Part shown: piece after piece, positions 47,711-57,655 of the stretch
How the letters are laid out: the number at the start of each line of letters is the position of its first letter
How positions within the stretch are numbered: the stretch's first letter is position 1
Assembly (NCBI GenBank): GCA_002633005.1
Contig: NMRA01000356.1
Location: forward strand, 200,167 to 264,166
DNA from: Phoronis australis
Lineage: Eukaryota; Phoronida; Phoronidae
Direction: 5' to 3'
Length of the DNA: 64,000 nt
The notes under the pieces: model-generated
Told to the model about the DNA's origin: nothing
Databases searched by the model: none
What the model saw: the letters and a program-made list of their open reading frames with translations, nothing else
Made by a program: the position numbers and the translations under genes

Positions 47711-49545
47711 AAAACACTGCTAGTATCTACAAGTAACAAGTCATACATACACTAAATGTTGCAACAGCAAGGACCATGCACCCTCACTTTCTATACTGGC
47801 CTTATCATTAACAGATAACCTTTCTCATCAACGCAGTTCGTTTCTCACAAACCGCAGTTCTGCCCATCCATTTCTTTTTACGCTAACAGGACCCACATGT
47901 TTGACTCTATGTTTTAGCGCTTACTTGGTAAAATGTATGAGCTCTGTCTGTCTGTACAATGCAATGGAGGGACGTACTTTAAAGTAGGAGAATGTCAGTG
48001 CTTAAATCACGCGATCGAAAGCAAATGCTTGTACAGTTAATTGCTCGACTAATTACTACAACGAACTTTTGAAACAGTAGTAGCTACATAAAATAATTCC
48101 TCGTTTACATCTATTCCAACTCCAGAGCTGCTTTTGTAATAAGCTAGATAGAGAGTAGCAGGCCTATATTTTTAAATTATACGAAACAATTTCGTGAAAT
48201 TTCAGGACTTCTGTGAATCACAACTTGGCCTAAGGTTTACATGATTACTGATGTATTATCAAACATGTGCACATATGTTGATGTATGTTATTTACAATAA
48301 ACGACAAAATCATTTCCGAGCTCTCCGATTTCTCTCGATTCACGGAATGATGACGAGCCGGTATTTGTAAACAACGCACTGCCCGGTTTGTATCAATCAC
48401 CATAAAATAATTAAACAAAATAAAACACAGGACAATAAATGGCCCATAAATTACATGTATGAATCGTTGCTGAATCACAAACCTTCTAAACACTACTCGT
48501 ACATGTACTCAATTACCTCATTGAGGACATCTAGAGTGTGCGAAATAGTGTTTCTTCTAATTGATGAAAACTGAAAGAGTGCAAAATGCTTACTAGGGAT
48601 ACTCACGCTTACTTTGGCATTCCGATTCTAAGAATTTTCCACTTTTGTGAAATCACAAAAGTGGGTAATATAACGGAGTGCTCCTGTCACAGATAGTGCT
48701 TTCATTCTCTTTAAGAGAAATTGCCGGTATATCGAGCTACTAACGCCACTTTCAGTACTTCGGGAAGTGGACTTTCCAAAAAGAAATAACCCATTCGCTG
48801 TCAAAAGAAATTTCGCTATTTCCAAGGTCTTTAATAGAATTGGCAGCTTAAATGACCGAAAAATGTACTTGCAAGAAATACCTGAGCCAAAACACGATAA
48901 TTGCAACTTAGCATCAGTTTTGCTGTCTTTCTGAGATAGGGGTTAGAAACATCGGTGACAATGACTCATGAATAAAGCGCAAAGTTGACCAGAATTACAC
49001 AAGTTTATCTTAGTCAACACTTCAACAGTTATTTAGGACTTTTTTCAAAAATACTTCGGTTTTATTACGTGAATGGAGTTTCCTATTCTTTTCATTTTCG
49101 CAAAAATCTGCGAGGCCAGTGACCCTCGGCCGTCTTCGGCTAACCGTGAATCACGCGAGGTAAAGGTCAAGCCTACTTCCCCGGCACGTAATATTAGAAT
49201 TCAGGCGTGGAGTCCACAAACACAGCACTCTTAGTTTTCGTAGTGGATCTGTATAGTTATAACCAATGTCCGGGATCATTCGAATTTTTTGAGGCTCGTC
49301 AAGAAATTCAATCGATTTAACCAGGGGGACACTTTAAACCATATGAGCTTTTCAAATACAATTTTTATGCTTAAGCTTAAAACCAATCAAAACTAAGCAT
49401 AAATGTCAAGGTCAGTGCATTCCTGGAGAGGAGAGAGGAATGCAAACACACCCAGGCTGTCTACCAGGGCGAGGTACGTCGCCATTTCTCAAAAAGACGA
49501 CTCCTCTCGCACGGCAGTCCAGTGCTCGATTTCGTTCGCAAATGC
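47711..49545. other. gene-free stretch
   Basis: Short ORFs only, no repeat array recognised, ordinary CpG content. A minus-strand ORF at 48628-48906 has no family resemblance. Confidence 0.4.
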
Positions 49546-49800
49546 TTACTCTAGCGAGGTTACTCCTCCAGTGGCCGGGCTTCGTTTTTCACCTCTCTTT
49601 CTCACGGCTTTGATCAGCATCACACATAGATCATTTTCACTGAGATCGACATCGAACAGCTGATTTTTATAGAATTCTAAGTCTGTCGGTTGTTCGCGTA
49701 TTCGGGTTTTGCTTATTAGCGCGTTAGGTGAACGCGTAAACTGAAGATACTTCCTATTCCTGAGACACTGAACATTCACATTCACAAGTTGGGACGTCAT
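49546..49800 (-). CDS. unassigned small ORF or first exon
   Basis: Real ATG at 49800-49798. 84 codons beginning MTSQLVNVNVQCLRNRKYLQ, with an amphipathic-looking stretch DVDLSENDLCVMLIKAVRKR near the end, then TAA at 49546. The block is CpG-rich and the peptide composition is protein-like. A possible donor GTAAGC overlaps the last codons, and a strong acceptor (CCTCTCTCCTCTCCAG) lies about 110 bp downstream on the same strand, so it could be exon 1 of a spliced gene. The start context is poor (T at -3). No family recognised. Confidence 0.35.
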   Translation of the reverse strand: MTSQLVNVNVQCLRNRKYLQFTRSPNALISKTRIREQPTDLEFYKNQLFDVDLSENDLCVMLIKAVRKRGEKRSPATGGVTSLE

Positions 49801-50640
49801 GGATTCCGAGAACGGGTTAATTATTTAGATTTGCACACAGATGTAACAAATACAGCCGCTTGACTCTTTCATTTACGTGTGAAGTGGATTCAGATCCTGG
49901 CAGAAGTAATGGAATTCGTTAATATTGCATTTGCTGTTGTTGAATTTAATGACTGATTTGGGTCAAGTGACACATGTAGCACCAGACCCCCAGTTTAGAA
50001 ATGTCAAACTACCGTTCCTTTAGACAAGAGACATCCTACGCACATCAGCAAAGTGAATTAACACGTTAAGTAATACATGCAGACATAAATTAACGAGTAA
50101 AAGAATTATATCCGGATACGTTTAAAACATGTCACAGGCTTGTATTCCATAGATTTCTGTTAAATGGGAAAGCAACCGTTTTTAGTATCATTTTAGTTAT
50201 ATTGCGAATTTCCCTGTTATCCTAGATAAATTTTAAAGTTAATACATTTGTCATTCCGGAAGTGACGGTCGCGATTCCCCTCTAGCTATGTTTACAATCA
50301 TGCCCTTTGGATTGAGTTTGTCATAGGATGCGTCATTGTATACATCAGCCTTTCACTGAGTCTTTGCTCGAAAGTCGTTGCGTACCGGTATGCAAGCATC
50401 TTGAGCTCTCATTTCACCGATTTCTAGTGGTTGACAACATTCGTCAGAGTATGTAGCCTAGTCCATTCACGTCACTGCTAAAGCGATGCAAAACTACCAT
50501 GTGTGCGACAAATATTTCTTACTATCGGATTACGAAAAGGATGTGTACACAAATATCCTTAAGGTACCAGCTAAACTGTCTTGAAGAAGGGTGTCATACT
50601 GTCGGTATCCTACACGTTCTTCTTCATCGCCACCTGCTAG

Positions 50641-50929
50641 GAGTGCTTTTTTGAAACGCGAAACGTCGCGAGAAGCAGCCACTGTAGTGATTCAAGACCT
50701 CGGAGTTCGTGACATTCGTGTTTATGAACGCTTCACCGCGGCGTCTAATGCCAGCAACCACCATTTACTTGTTTTGTGTGACATCATGTTGACGTTTTGG
50801 ACCCAGTCAAACAAAATTAAAATGCTAAAATTAAAAACAACAATAATACTTTGGCCAGATTTACGTTTCCCTATGAATTCCTATGGTCTTGGAAAATTAT
50901 TGCCTGGCTATGGACCTGATCAATCTTAG
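50641..50929 (+). CDS. unassigned terminal-exon candidate
   Basis: A strong acceptor (CGTTCTTCTTCATCGCCACC then TGCTAG) precedes an open frame of 96 codons starting SAFLKRETSREAATVVIQDL and closing at TAG 50927. The first two-thirds is CpG-rich and protein-like; the last third is more AT-rich and ends YGPDQS. No obvious poly(A) signal follows within 100 bp. No family recognised. Confidence 0.27.
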
Positions 50930-51540
50930 TCCTTCTCAACTGCCCGTTGTCAGAACACACAGCTTAATCCAAGCACATAATTTTGTAAAAAAACTCATAT
51001 GTTAAATTGCCATCTTGTTTGCCTGAAGCGTAAAACATCCGGGACCTGTAAAAATTTTGAATATGTGGTGGCTGTGCATTTCTATTCCTATCTGTGGGTC
51101 CAAATCACGTCATAATAATGACTGATGCGTCAAAACTCAACAACCGAATAGCCCAACCGTCTGCGTGATTCGTGTTTTTGTGGTCGCCGACTCCACCCAC
51201 TACAGAGGAAGCAATGGCTGAATTTCACTCAGTTGAGTTCTACTTCAATCTGCGATTGTCAGAGAATACTCGTCGGAGGCAAACACGTATGTTGGAAAAT
51301 AGCGCAGAATAAGCAGACGTCCACAATGAATCGTCACACAAACAAAGCTGGCAGGGAATGATTCGGACCACTAACGTCACTTCCGGAGTGACGAATGCAT
51401 AATTTATCAACCTGGGTGAATGTAATTGACCTACAAAAATTTGTCTAGGATAACCAGAAAATCTCAATTTAACCAAAGATGACACTAGAAACGGTTGCCT
51501 TTCCTTTCCAAGAGTCTATAAACAAAAACATTTTTATCTA
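50930..51540. other. gene-free stretch
   Basis: No supported gene, array or element; short ORFs only. Confidence 0.4.
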
Positions 51541-51680
51541 TACCACTTACAGTTATGAAATTAGTTTCAAACTGTTACTTAGTCAAACTGGAGGTGATTT
51601 CAGGGAACCGAAAGATCTGACAGTTCATTATTGTTTGAGACAATGCTCTACAAGTCTGGATACAGAAAATTATCAACTTT
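51540..51680. repeat. dispersed repeat A, half copy
   Basis: TTAGTCAAACTGGAGGTGAT, TCTGACAGTTCATT, GAGACAATGCTCTACAAGTC match the left arm of the element at 52220-52500. The 114-codon plus-strand ORF over it (51479-51823) is therefore doubtful. Confidence 0.65.
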
Positions 51681-52219
51681 TGACCAGTTGCAACGCTTTC
51701 GTTCTTCTGAAAAACGCAGCGTCACGTTTGCAATTAGCCTACATGCTTACGACCATCCTAGCTACGACTGGGCTTGCGACATTTAAAACAAATCTCCGAA
51801 GATTTGGTTATTACACGTATTAAAAACGTGACATTACTTTCCCAAGGATTACATTTCTATTCCATGTACAGACTTCATCACCATATGAAGCTCGGACATC
51901 CGATGGGAAGGACGAGTCCAAAGTGCTAAGTAAAGACGTGAAAATGTAAGAACGGGATTGTAGAAATATGTGAGTTATTGGCACGCCATTACAAAGTTGC
52001 AGCCAATGCAGCTTTTGAAGTGGATATCGGTAGCACGTTAGCAAATCCACTGCCCAAAACTGTGTCAAACTTATTTCTCGTCCGTCCGTCGCATTTTTGG
52101 ATCCACTTTTCCTATCGAGAGTATGAGGTTCGTATTGGTGTAGAAAGGAAAAGTATTTCGATTAAATATTAACAGATTTAGGCTACATGTTCAAAATGGT
52201 CTACAGGAAGCATATATTT

Positions 52220-52500
52220 CGATAACTCGGCATTATGAAATTGGTCTCAAATTGTCCCTTAGTCAAAGAGGAGGTGATTTCAGGACTTTCAAAGTACTGA
52301 CAGTTCGTTGCGGCGTGAGACCATGCTCTGCAAGTCGGCTTGTCATTCTGAGCATGGTTTCACGGAATAACGAACTGTTAAGACTTTTTGCAAACTCAGA
52401 AATTACTTCCCATCTGAGTAACTAGAAACAATTTCGTAGCGGTAATTTATAAAAATCAAAAGTTTGCTTCATAGACGGAAAGCGAGTTTATGTTCGTTTT
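52220..52500. mobile_element. foldback (MITE-like) repeat A, best-preserved hairpin
   Basis: The inner arms 52301-52328 and 52350-52377 are reverse complements at 23 of 28 positions around a 21-nt loop. Pairing continues outward more loosely (AAATTGTCCCTTAGTCAAAG against CTTCCCATCTGAGTAACTAG and flanks). No ORF. Other copies at 1500, 4165, 21310, 47350 and 51540 show it is a family. Confidence 0.7.
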
Positions 52501-53537
52501 AATGAAATGATTAGGCCTAATTGCTAAACATAACATTTCTTAATGCCTTACCTTTTAAAATTGATTTTGTCCGATAAATAAAGATTATCTTCGGAATACG
52601 AATGTACCATTTATGATGCGTGCGAATACCTGTGTTATGAATCCCTATGACTGGATCCCTTTGCCCTGACTACATCCAAAATACGAGCCGCTTCTTGCCA
52701 TTGTTATTCACCCGATATTATTCTTAAGCTTTTACTTTTGGCCAGTGGATGCTGGGTGGAAAAATAACCATCAGTCTCGAAAAGAACTTTTTATCATATT
52801 TGTATCTTTTCAAACTACACCAGCTTGAGCGATCACGGTGTCAGTCAGAGGCGGTCTTTGGTGGGAAAGGTGGCATTATAATAAAAAGGTTAGGAGACTG
52901 CACTCAGTTGTGAATGGGTGTTATAACAAAGGCGTTGCTCATTTTGATTTATTTGCACGAAATTTCTGTATTCAGGCATTAGCTCAATCATTTCAATTTC
53001 GCGTAATTATGTAGAAAAAAAATCTCTACGTTTTGTTTCCTTAGTTCAGAGAAGTTTTTCTACAGCTGAGAGCATCAATTACTCCTGAAATGAAATAGGC
53101 ATATTTTCAATCGCAGTTTCATTCCCACTCGTGACGTTATTAAAACATTGTTATTCAATTAGCAATTACAGATCTACCTATGAATACATTTTAACCACAT
53201 GGCCATCTTGAAGTATAACTAGTGACGTGTGAGATAACCCTTCTTCGTATTCACATTAGAGATAAAGATTTTAGTAATATGGCTTGACCGTAATTGTCGA
53301 CTATCTGTGTTTAAAAGTCGCGTAAGAAATGTAAAAGAAAGCTGTCAAAATCTACAAAAATTATTTAAGTCAATGAAAGTTCTGAACCTATTTATCATAT
53401 TGGTCACCCATGAACGCCAGAGGAACGCCTTGGTCATTATTTTTTGCGAACACGGCAGACGCTATTTCATTTTCATTTGTACTTATGACATCTTTGATTA
53501 TGATTCATGAGTCGTCTGCTCTCCATCACTGCTTCAC
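52500..53537. other. gene-free stretch
   Basis: Short ORFs only; no repeat or motif cluster noticed. Confidence 0.4.
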
Positions 53538-54110
53538 CTGTCGTCTGCTCAGACCACACACAAGTTGACCACATGGTGGCGCTCTACTGCTGGCGCCAGA
53601 CATTCCCACAGAACATACGCGATCGATAATCAAGAAAGTAGTTATACTGAAACAGCAAATTGATTTGCATGATCTTGAAAATATATATTCATAAGGAATG
53701 GTTGTCAAGGAATGGTGCAAATAAATAACTTAGCGTCTCGGAGATAGTAATGTAACAATGACTGATGATAATTGCTGACTGAAGAAATATTTTACATCCG
53801 TAGAAATACACGCCAACGTATTCCTGTAGGATTGGAAACAAATGTGAACTGCTTTCTGTCATTGACGTCAAGTAGTGTTGACACAGCAAATCTCGACATT
53901 ACAATTATTTGTGTACTTTTTACTCAACGTATACAGCCGATTTTGGCTAACAAAAAAATAAAATGAGTCCAACACTCTTTTTACACACTGGTGACGACCC
54001 CGTGAGTTCCGGGTTACCCCCATCGCAAAGCCGTTAGCGTGAAGACAGGGTACTTGACAGAGGCTGATGGAACGAAAGAAAGCGAACCGCACGTATCGCC
54101 TTTCTCCCAA
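53538..54110 (+). mobile_element. possible retrotransposon LTR with primer-binding-site-like leader
   Basis: A segment beginning TGTCGTCTGCTCAGACC and ending TTTTTACACA at 53987 contains AATAAA 25 bp before its end (53957-53962) and a CRE (53863-53870). It is followed one base later by TGGTGACGACCCCGTGAG (53989 on), the form of a tRNA primer-binding site that starts with TGG. No gag-pol ORF follows, so it would be a truncated remnant. The left end is a guess based on the TG...CA rule. Confidence 0.33.
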
Positions 54111-54604
54111 ACCGTTAGCTAGGTTTCAATAGCAAATGCACTGCGCACTGCGGTGAGTAAGTCTCTTAAGAGCACAGCTGTGTTTTTGAAAAAGAAAAAA
54201 CATTATTGTAAGATGTCACTCCGAGAGAATGATTTATTTACTTATCGTTACTGTTTTACGCCGCAATTACTTTCATATGGTATTGTCATTAACGAGCTTT
54301 CGACCATGGACAACTAATACCGGCGGTGAAAGACACGTGATAAATCAAGTAACTGCCGTTGTAGTATACAATAAATGTTTATCAGAGAACAATGACAATT
54401 TAAAGACTGAGGATTAAGATTGTAAAATAAAAACAACTTGGTTTTTTTAATTATGGTCCACTTTCCCTCCATTTCATTGGATGTAATCGTTATATTTTTT
54501 TTGAACCAGAGGCTCCTTGTACTGACAATAAAGATACAAGTGCAATGCATAAGATCTTTCCAACCAAATGAATATATGAAAATCATGAAAGTATTGGATG
54601 AGAG

Positions 54605-54821
54605 AGTATACCTGAGTCGCCAAAGTATTGAATAGGGGACTAAGTATACCTGAGTCACCAAAATATTGCATAAGGGAGTATACCTGAGTAACCAAAGTAT
54701 TCGATAAGGGAGTATACCTGAGTCGCCAAAGTATTGGATAAGAGAGTACTGAATCGCCAAAGTATTGGATAAGGGAGTACTGAATCGCCAAAGTATTGGA
54801 TAAAGAAGTATACCTGAGTCG
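54605..54821. repeat. 34-bp tandem array, about 6.5 units
   Basis: Units of the form AGTATACCTGAGTCGCCAAA followed by GTATTGGATAAGGG; two units lack three bases (AGTACTGAATCGCC). A final part unit, TATACCTGAGTCGCCAAA, lies beyond the SINE at 55062. Long minus-strand ORFs here come from the periodicity. Confidence 0.95.
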
Positions 54822-55061
54822 AGAGGAGGCAGTGTGGCCTGGTTGATAACTGCCCGCTTTCTTTACTCGAGGTCGTGGGTTCAAGTCCCACCAGGTCACA
54901 CTGCTAAGCCCTTGAGCCAGGTTTCTAGCTCCTCAGCTCGGTTTTAACCATATATTAATAAAGCATAAAAATATTTCCAGGTGATCAGTGCAATGGGCCC
55001 ACATGCGAGGCCTGCGCACGTTTGGTACAACGTGTATCAGACCGCCTGCAATTATTTTTTT
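54822..55061 (+). mobile_element. tRNA-derived SINE insertion with 13-bp target duplication
   Basis: A consensus B box GGTTCAAGTCC (54878-54888) lies 43 bp after an A-box-like TGGCCTGGTTG (54835-54845), inside a T-arm-like hairpin GTGGG/CCCAC. A 15-bp stem pairs 54828-54842 with 54891-54905 (13 matches plus two G-U). The element ends in a T-rich tail (ATTATTTTTTT) and is flanked by TATACCTGAGTCG at 54809-54821 and 55062-55074. No intact anticodon arm, so it is not a functional tRNA. Only copy seen in the window. Confidence 0.75.
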
Positions 55062-55074
55062 TATACCTGAGTCG

Positions 55075-57130
55075 CCAAACAAGAATGTTGGTGCACGAAG
55101 ACTTCAGTAGAATTAAACTTCTTAAAAAGTAAATGTAGGCTGCCCTGGCTTCTGTTTTCTGACCCAAGCAAAATTTAAGAAATTGACAGGAAATTCTTAG
55201 CAATTTGATTTTTGTCTTGCACATTTTGTCCTACGATGAAAGAAAATGGTTTCAAGGAAAAACGCAACTCAGAAACAAAAATCACGAAATGAGTAGTTTA
55301 CAGTGGGTCAATGTTTCATAAAGATGGCTTTACTTTGATATATAAAGGCGCATCTATCTCTGTTTTATGACTTAAAAGTTGAAATCTTAGAATTTGCTGT
55401 TGCAAATTGTCTCAAATTTTCCCTTATCATGACAGGTTTTGGTTTCAACCTGCCATTAACAGGGATGGGCACAATTTCGAACGGGCGTGTTAACCTCGTA
55501 AAAATGATGGTTTTTCGGCACTCGTTTTTATTTCCTGACGCCCTGTATGACATGCATGCTTGGAGATGGGAATCATTACGTATCATAATTGAGAAGGATT
55601 TGAGACACAGTTTGTGTCTTTAAGTAACCAGCTATAATTATTTGTAGTTTCGGGTGTGAGCAAAATGATATCACTTTTCAATAAGATTGTTTAAAGCCAC
55701 GTTCGGTGGATCACACTGAAACAGTAATGTAATAAATATTTCAAACTTAAGCTCAGCTAATCTTTCACCAATGTAATCTACTGCAAGGTGTAAGCTATCA
55801 AAAATCTGTGGGCCCCACTCGTTGTCACAATTTTCTATCTCCAATGACCAAGACTTTATAGCCACTCCATGCTCATTGCGAAAATAGACATGACGGATGC
55901 GAATACACCCCTCCCCCTACCGGCGGCTACGGTCCACTGGAGGAGTCGACCACTGAGCAGTTCGGGGACTAGGGTGGAGATCAAAAAGCCTGAGGACCAC
56001 CAAGCACACAAATTTTGCACCTACCCGGTGCAGTTACTGGCTACGGGCATACGGGCATTACCTTCCTCCGACCCCCTCCGCTACGAAATTCCAGCAATTC
56101 TGCTCCCTGGTCGCTACTGTTTCCCCTCACTTGGTCGACAAAACTTTTTAGGAGCCCCTCTGGCTACTAGGCGAGGCCCCTATTTTGTGCGCAGTCATAA
56201 GCTGCATAGTTGCTTAGTTTAATGATACTTCAGCACAACATATTAATATGCCATTCTTATGCATCGTTTTTGTTTGGTTCGTTTTACACTGAGTAGCCGG
56301 TTCGAAGTAATTTATTTTTCCTTAAAACGACAGATAGATATCTTGTTTAATTGACGCCTACACAAATGGCGGTTTAAAGATTGTGAACTCTCGCGTTCGG
56401 GTTTATCGGAATACTTAATTTGAAAGCTGCACGGCTACTCTTTTTTTGGTGAAAATTCAAATTTCCTTACTCTTTTATTGTAGTTTGTTGTAAGCAAACG
56501 TTAAATAGATCAATTTGAATACAGCTCTGACAATCTACATGCCTGTCTCCCTGGGTTTCATTTTTACATAATGTAATCGTAAACATGCCGTGTTTATATA
56601 TAGGACTAAAATTTTAAAAAACACTTACATCGTGTTGCTGCTTCAACCATCCACAGGCTGATATCACTTGCCTACAACGTTGGATGCTTCCCCTAAGCTT
56701 CTAAAAGCAAATCACGTGATGACAACTGTAGTAGGCCTATCACATGTCCATCGACTCAGTCAAGCAAAACCAGGAAATCTAATATTCTGACCAAAATTAT
56801 CAAAACTAATTATTGCAAGTGTCACCTCGCTCGTACAAATCCACGCCAAACTGATCAAGTGGAACATAGGATTGTATCGACACTCACTCACCAATAATCG
56901 TAGGCCTAGTATACATATCAGTAGGATACCGAAAAACTGCGAATTACGGAGCATAAAATTTTCCAGTGATCACAGTCCGTTGTTGTGTCATGTCGGTAGA
57001 TTCATTTCAGTGTCGTCTTCGTTGATGCGACAGCATCTTTATTTGACCATTTGTCATTTCAAGTATTTTCGTAGCCTTAATTTTCCCCCAGAGCATCTGA
57101 GAACAAATCGGGTATTTTCAAAGCCTTAAA
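55075..57130. other. mostly gene-free; GC-rich ORF block at 55869-56222
   Basis: A 117-codon plus-strand ORF (55869-56222) coincides with a GC-rich block; its peptide (for example ALPSSDPLRYEIPAILLPG) resembles nothing I know and may be a decayed mobile element or an exon. The rest holds only short ORFs. Confidence 0.3.
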
Positions 57131-57135
57131 TTTCA

Positions 57136-57460
57136 GTCTTTCGGCCAATTAGCCTAAAGTTGGAAAATCACGTGACTTGTCCTATCACAGAAGTTCGTAC
57201 ATGCACAGAAGACGTTGACTACCGAGAGACATTTGATGTGACAGAACTGAACCCGAGTTGTCCTCCAATGCCGAATGAGGTGAACGTTATCTACGCATGT
57301 TCGGACTAAGTCACACGACAAGTCACGTGACTTTCAAACTGGAGAATGATTGCTGCGTGATTGAAGTTCCAACTTGCACAGAAAAAATCAATCTCGACGC
57401 ATCCGAAACGCATCAAATTTCACCTAGGAATGGGAACGCTATTTACGCATGGGCGAATTT
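57136..57460 (+). other. two diverged direct copies of a possible coding unit
   Basis: Copy 1 (57136-57309, after an acceptor-like AAATTTCAG) reads LKLENHVTCPITEVRTCTED and ends NVIYACSD before TAA. Copy 2 (about 57319-57460) reads FKLENDCCVIEVPTCTEK and later NAIYAWAN. Shared residues KLEN, EV-x-TCTE and N-x-IYA are kept while several third codon positions differ, as in duplicated coding sequence. A 24-bp inverted repeat (57158-57181 and 57317-57340, 22 of 24 matching) centred on TCACGTGA also links them, so a repeat origin is an alternative. No family recognised. Confidence 0.28.
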
Positions 57461-57505
57461 CAGTCATGCGCCCTATCATTCTCCATTGCCACATGACATA
57501 ACATG

Positions 57506-57655
57506 GGCGGCGCACCATAGGGGGCTGGGGGGAGGGCTATAGCCCCCACTTTTTTCAGTGCTACGCCGCACATGGTCTATAGGCGGTGCACCACAGGGTG
57601 AGTGAAGGGCCTTCAGCCCCCAACTTTTTTCAGTGCTGCGCCGCCGAGGTTTTCC
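57506..57655. repeat. 76-bp tandem duplication, GC-rich
   Basis: Copies at 57506 and 57582, each opening GGCGG(C/T)GCACCA(T/C)AGGG and closing ACTTTTTTCAGTGCT(A/G)CGCCGC. Confidence 0.9.

Noticed and set aside
54314-54899. Three minus-strand ORFs (up to 148 codons)
   Set aside because: They read through a 34-bp tandem array and the antisense of a SINE head; the WDLNPRP-type peptide is a familiar artefact of tRNA-derived repeats.
54828-54905. Functional tRNA gene
   Set aside because: A and B boxes are present, but no proper anticodon arm, the T-arm to acceptor spacing is wrong, and target duplications show it is a SINE.
55869-56222. 117-codon GC-rich ORF as a gene
   Set aside because: No domain, no splice signals and low-complexity proline/leucine content; kept only as a note in the region entry.
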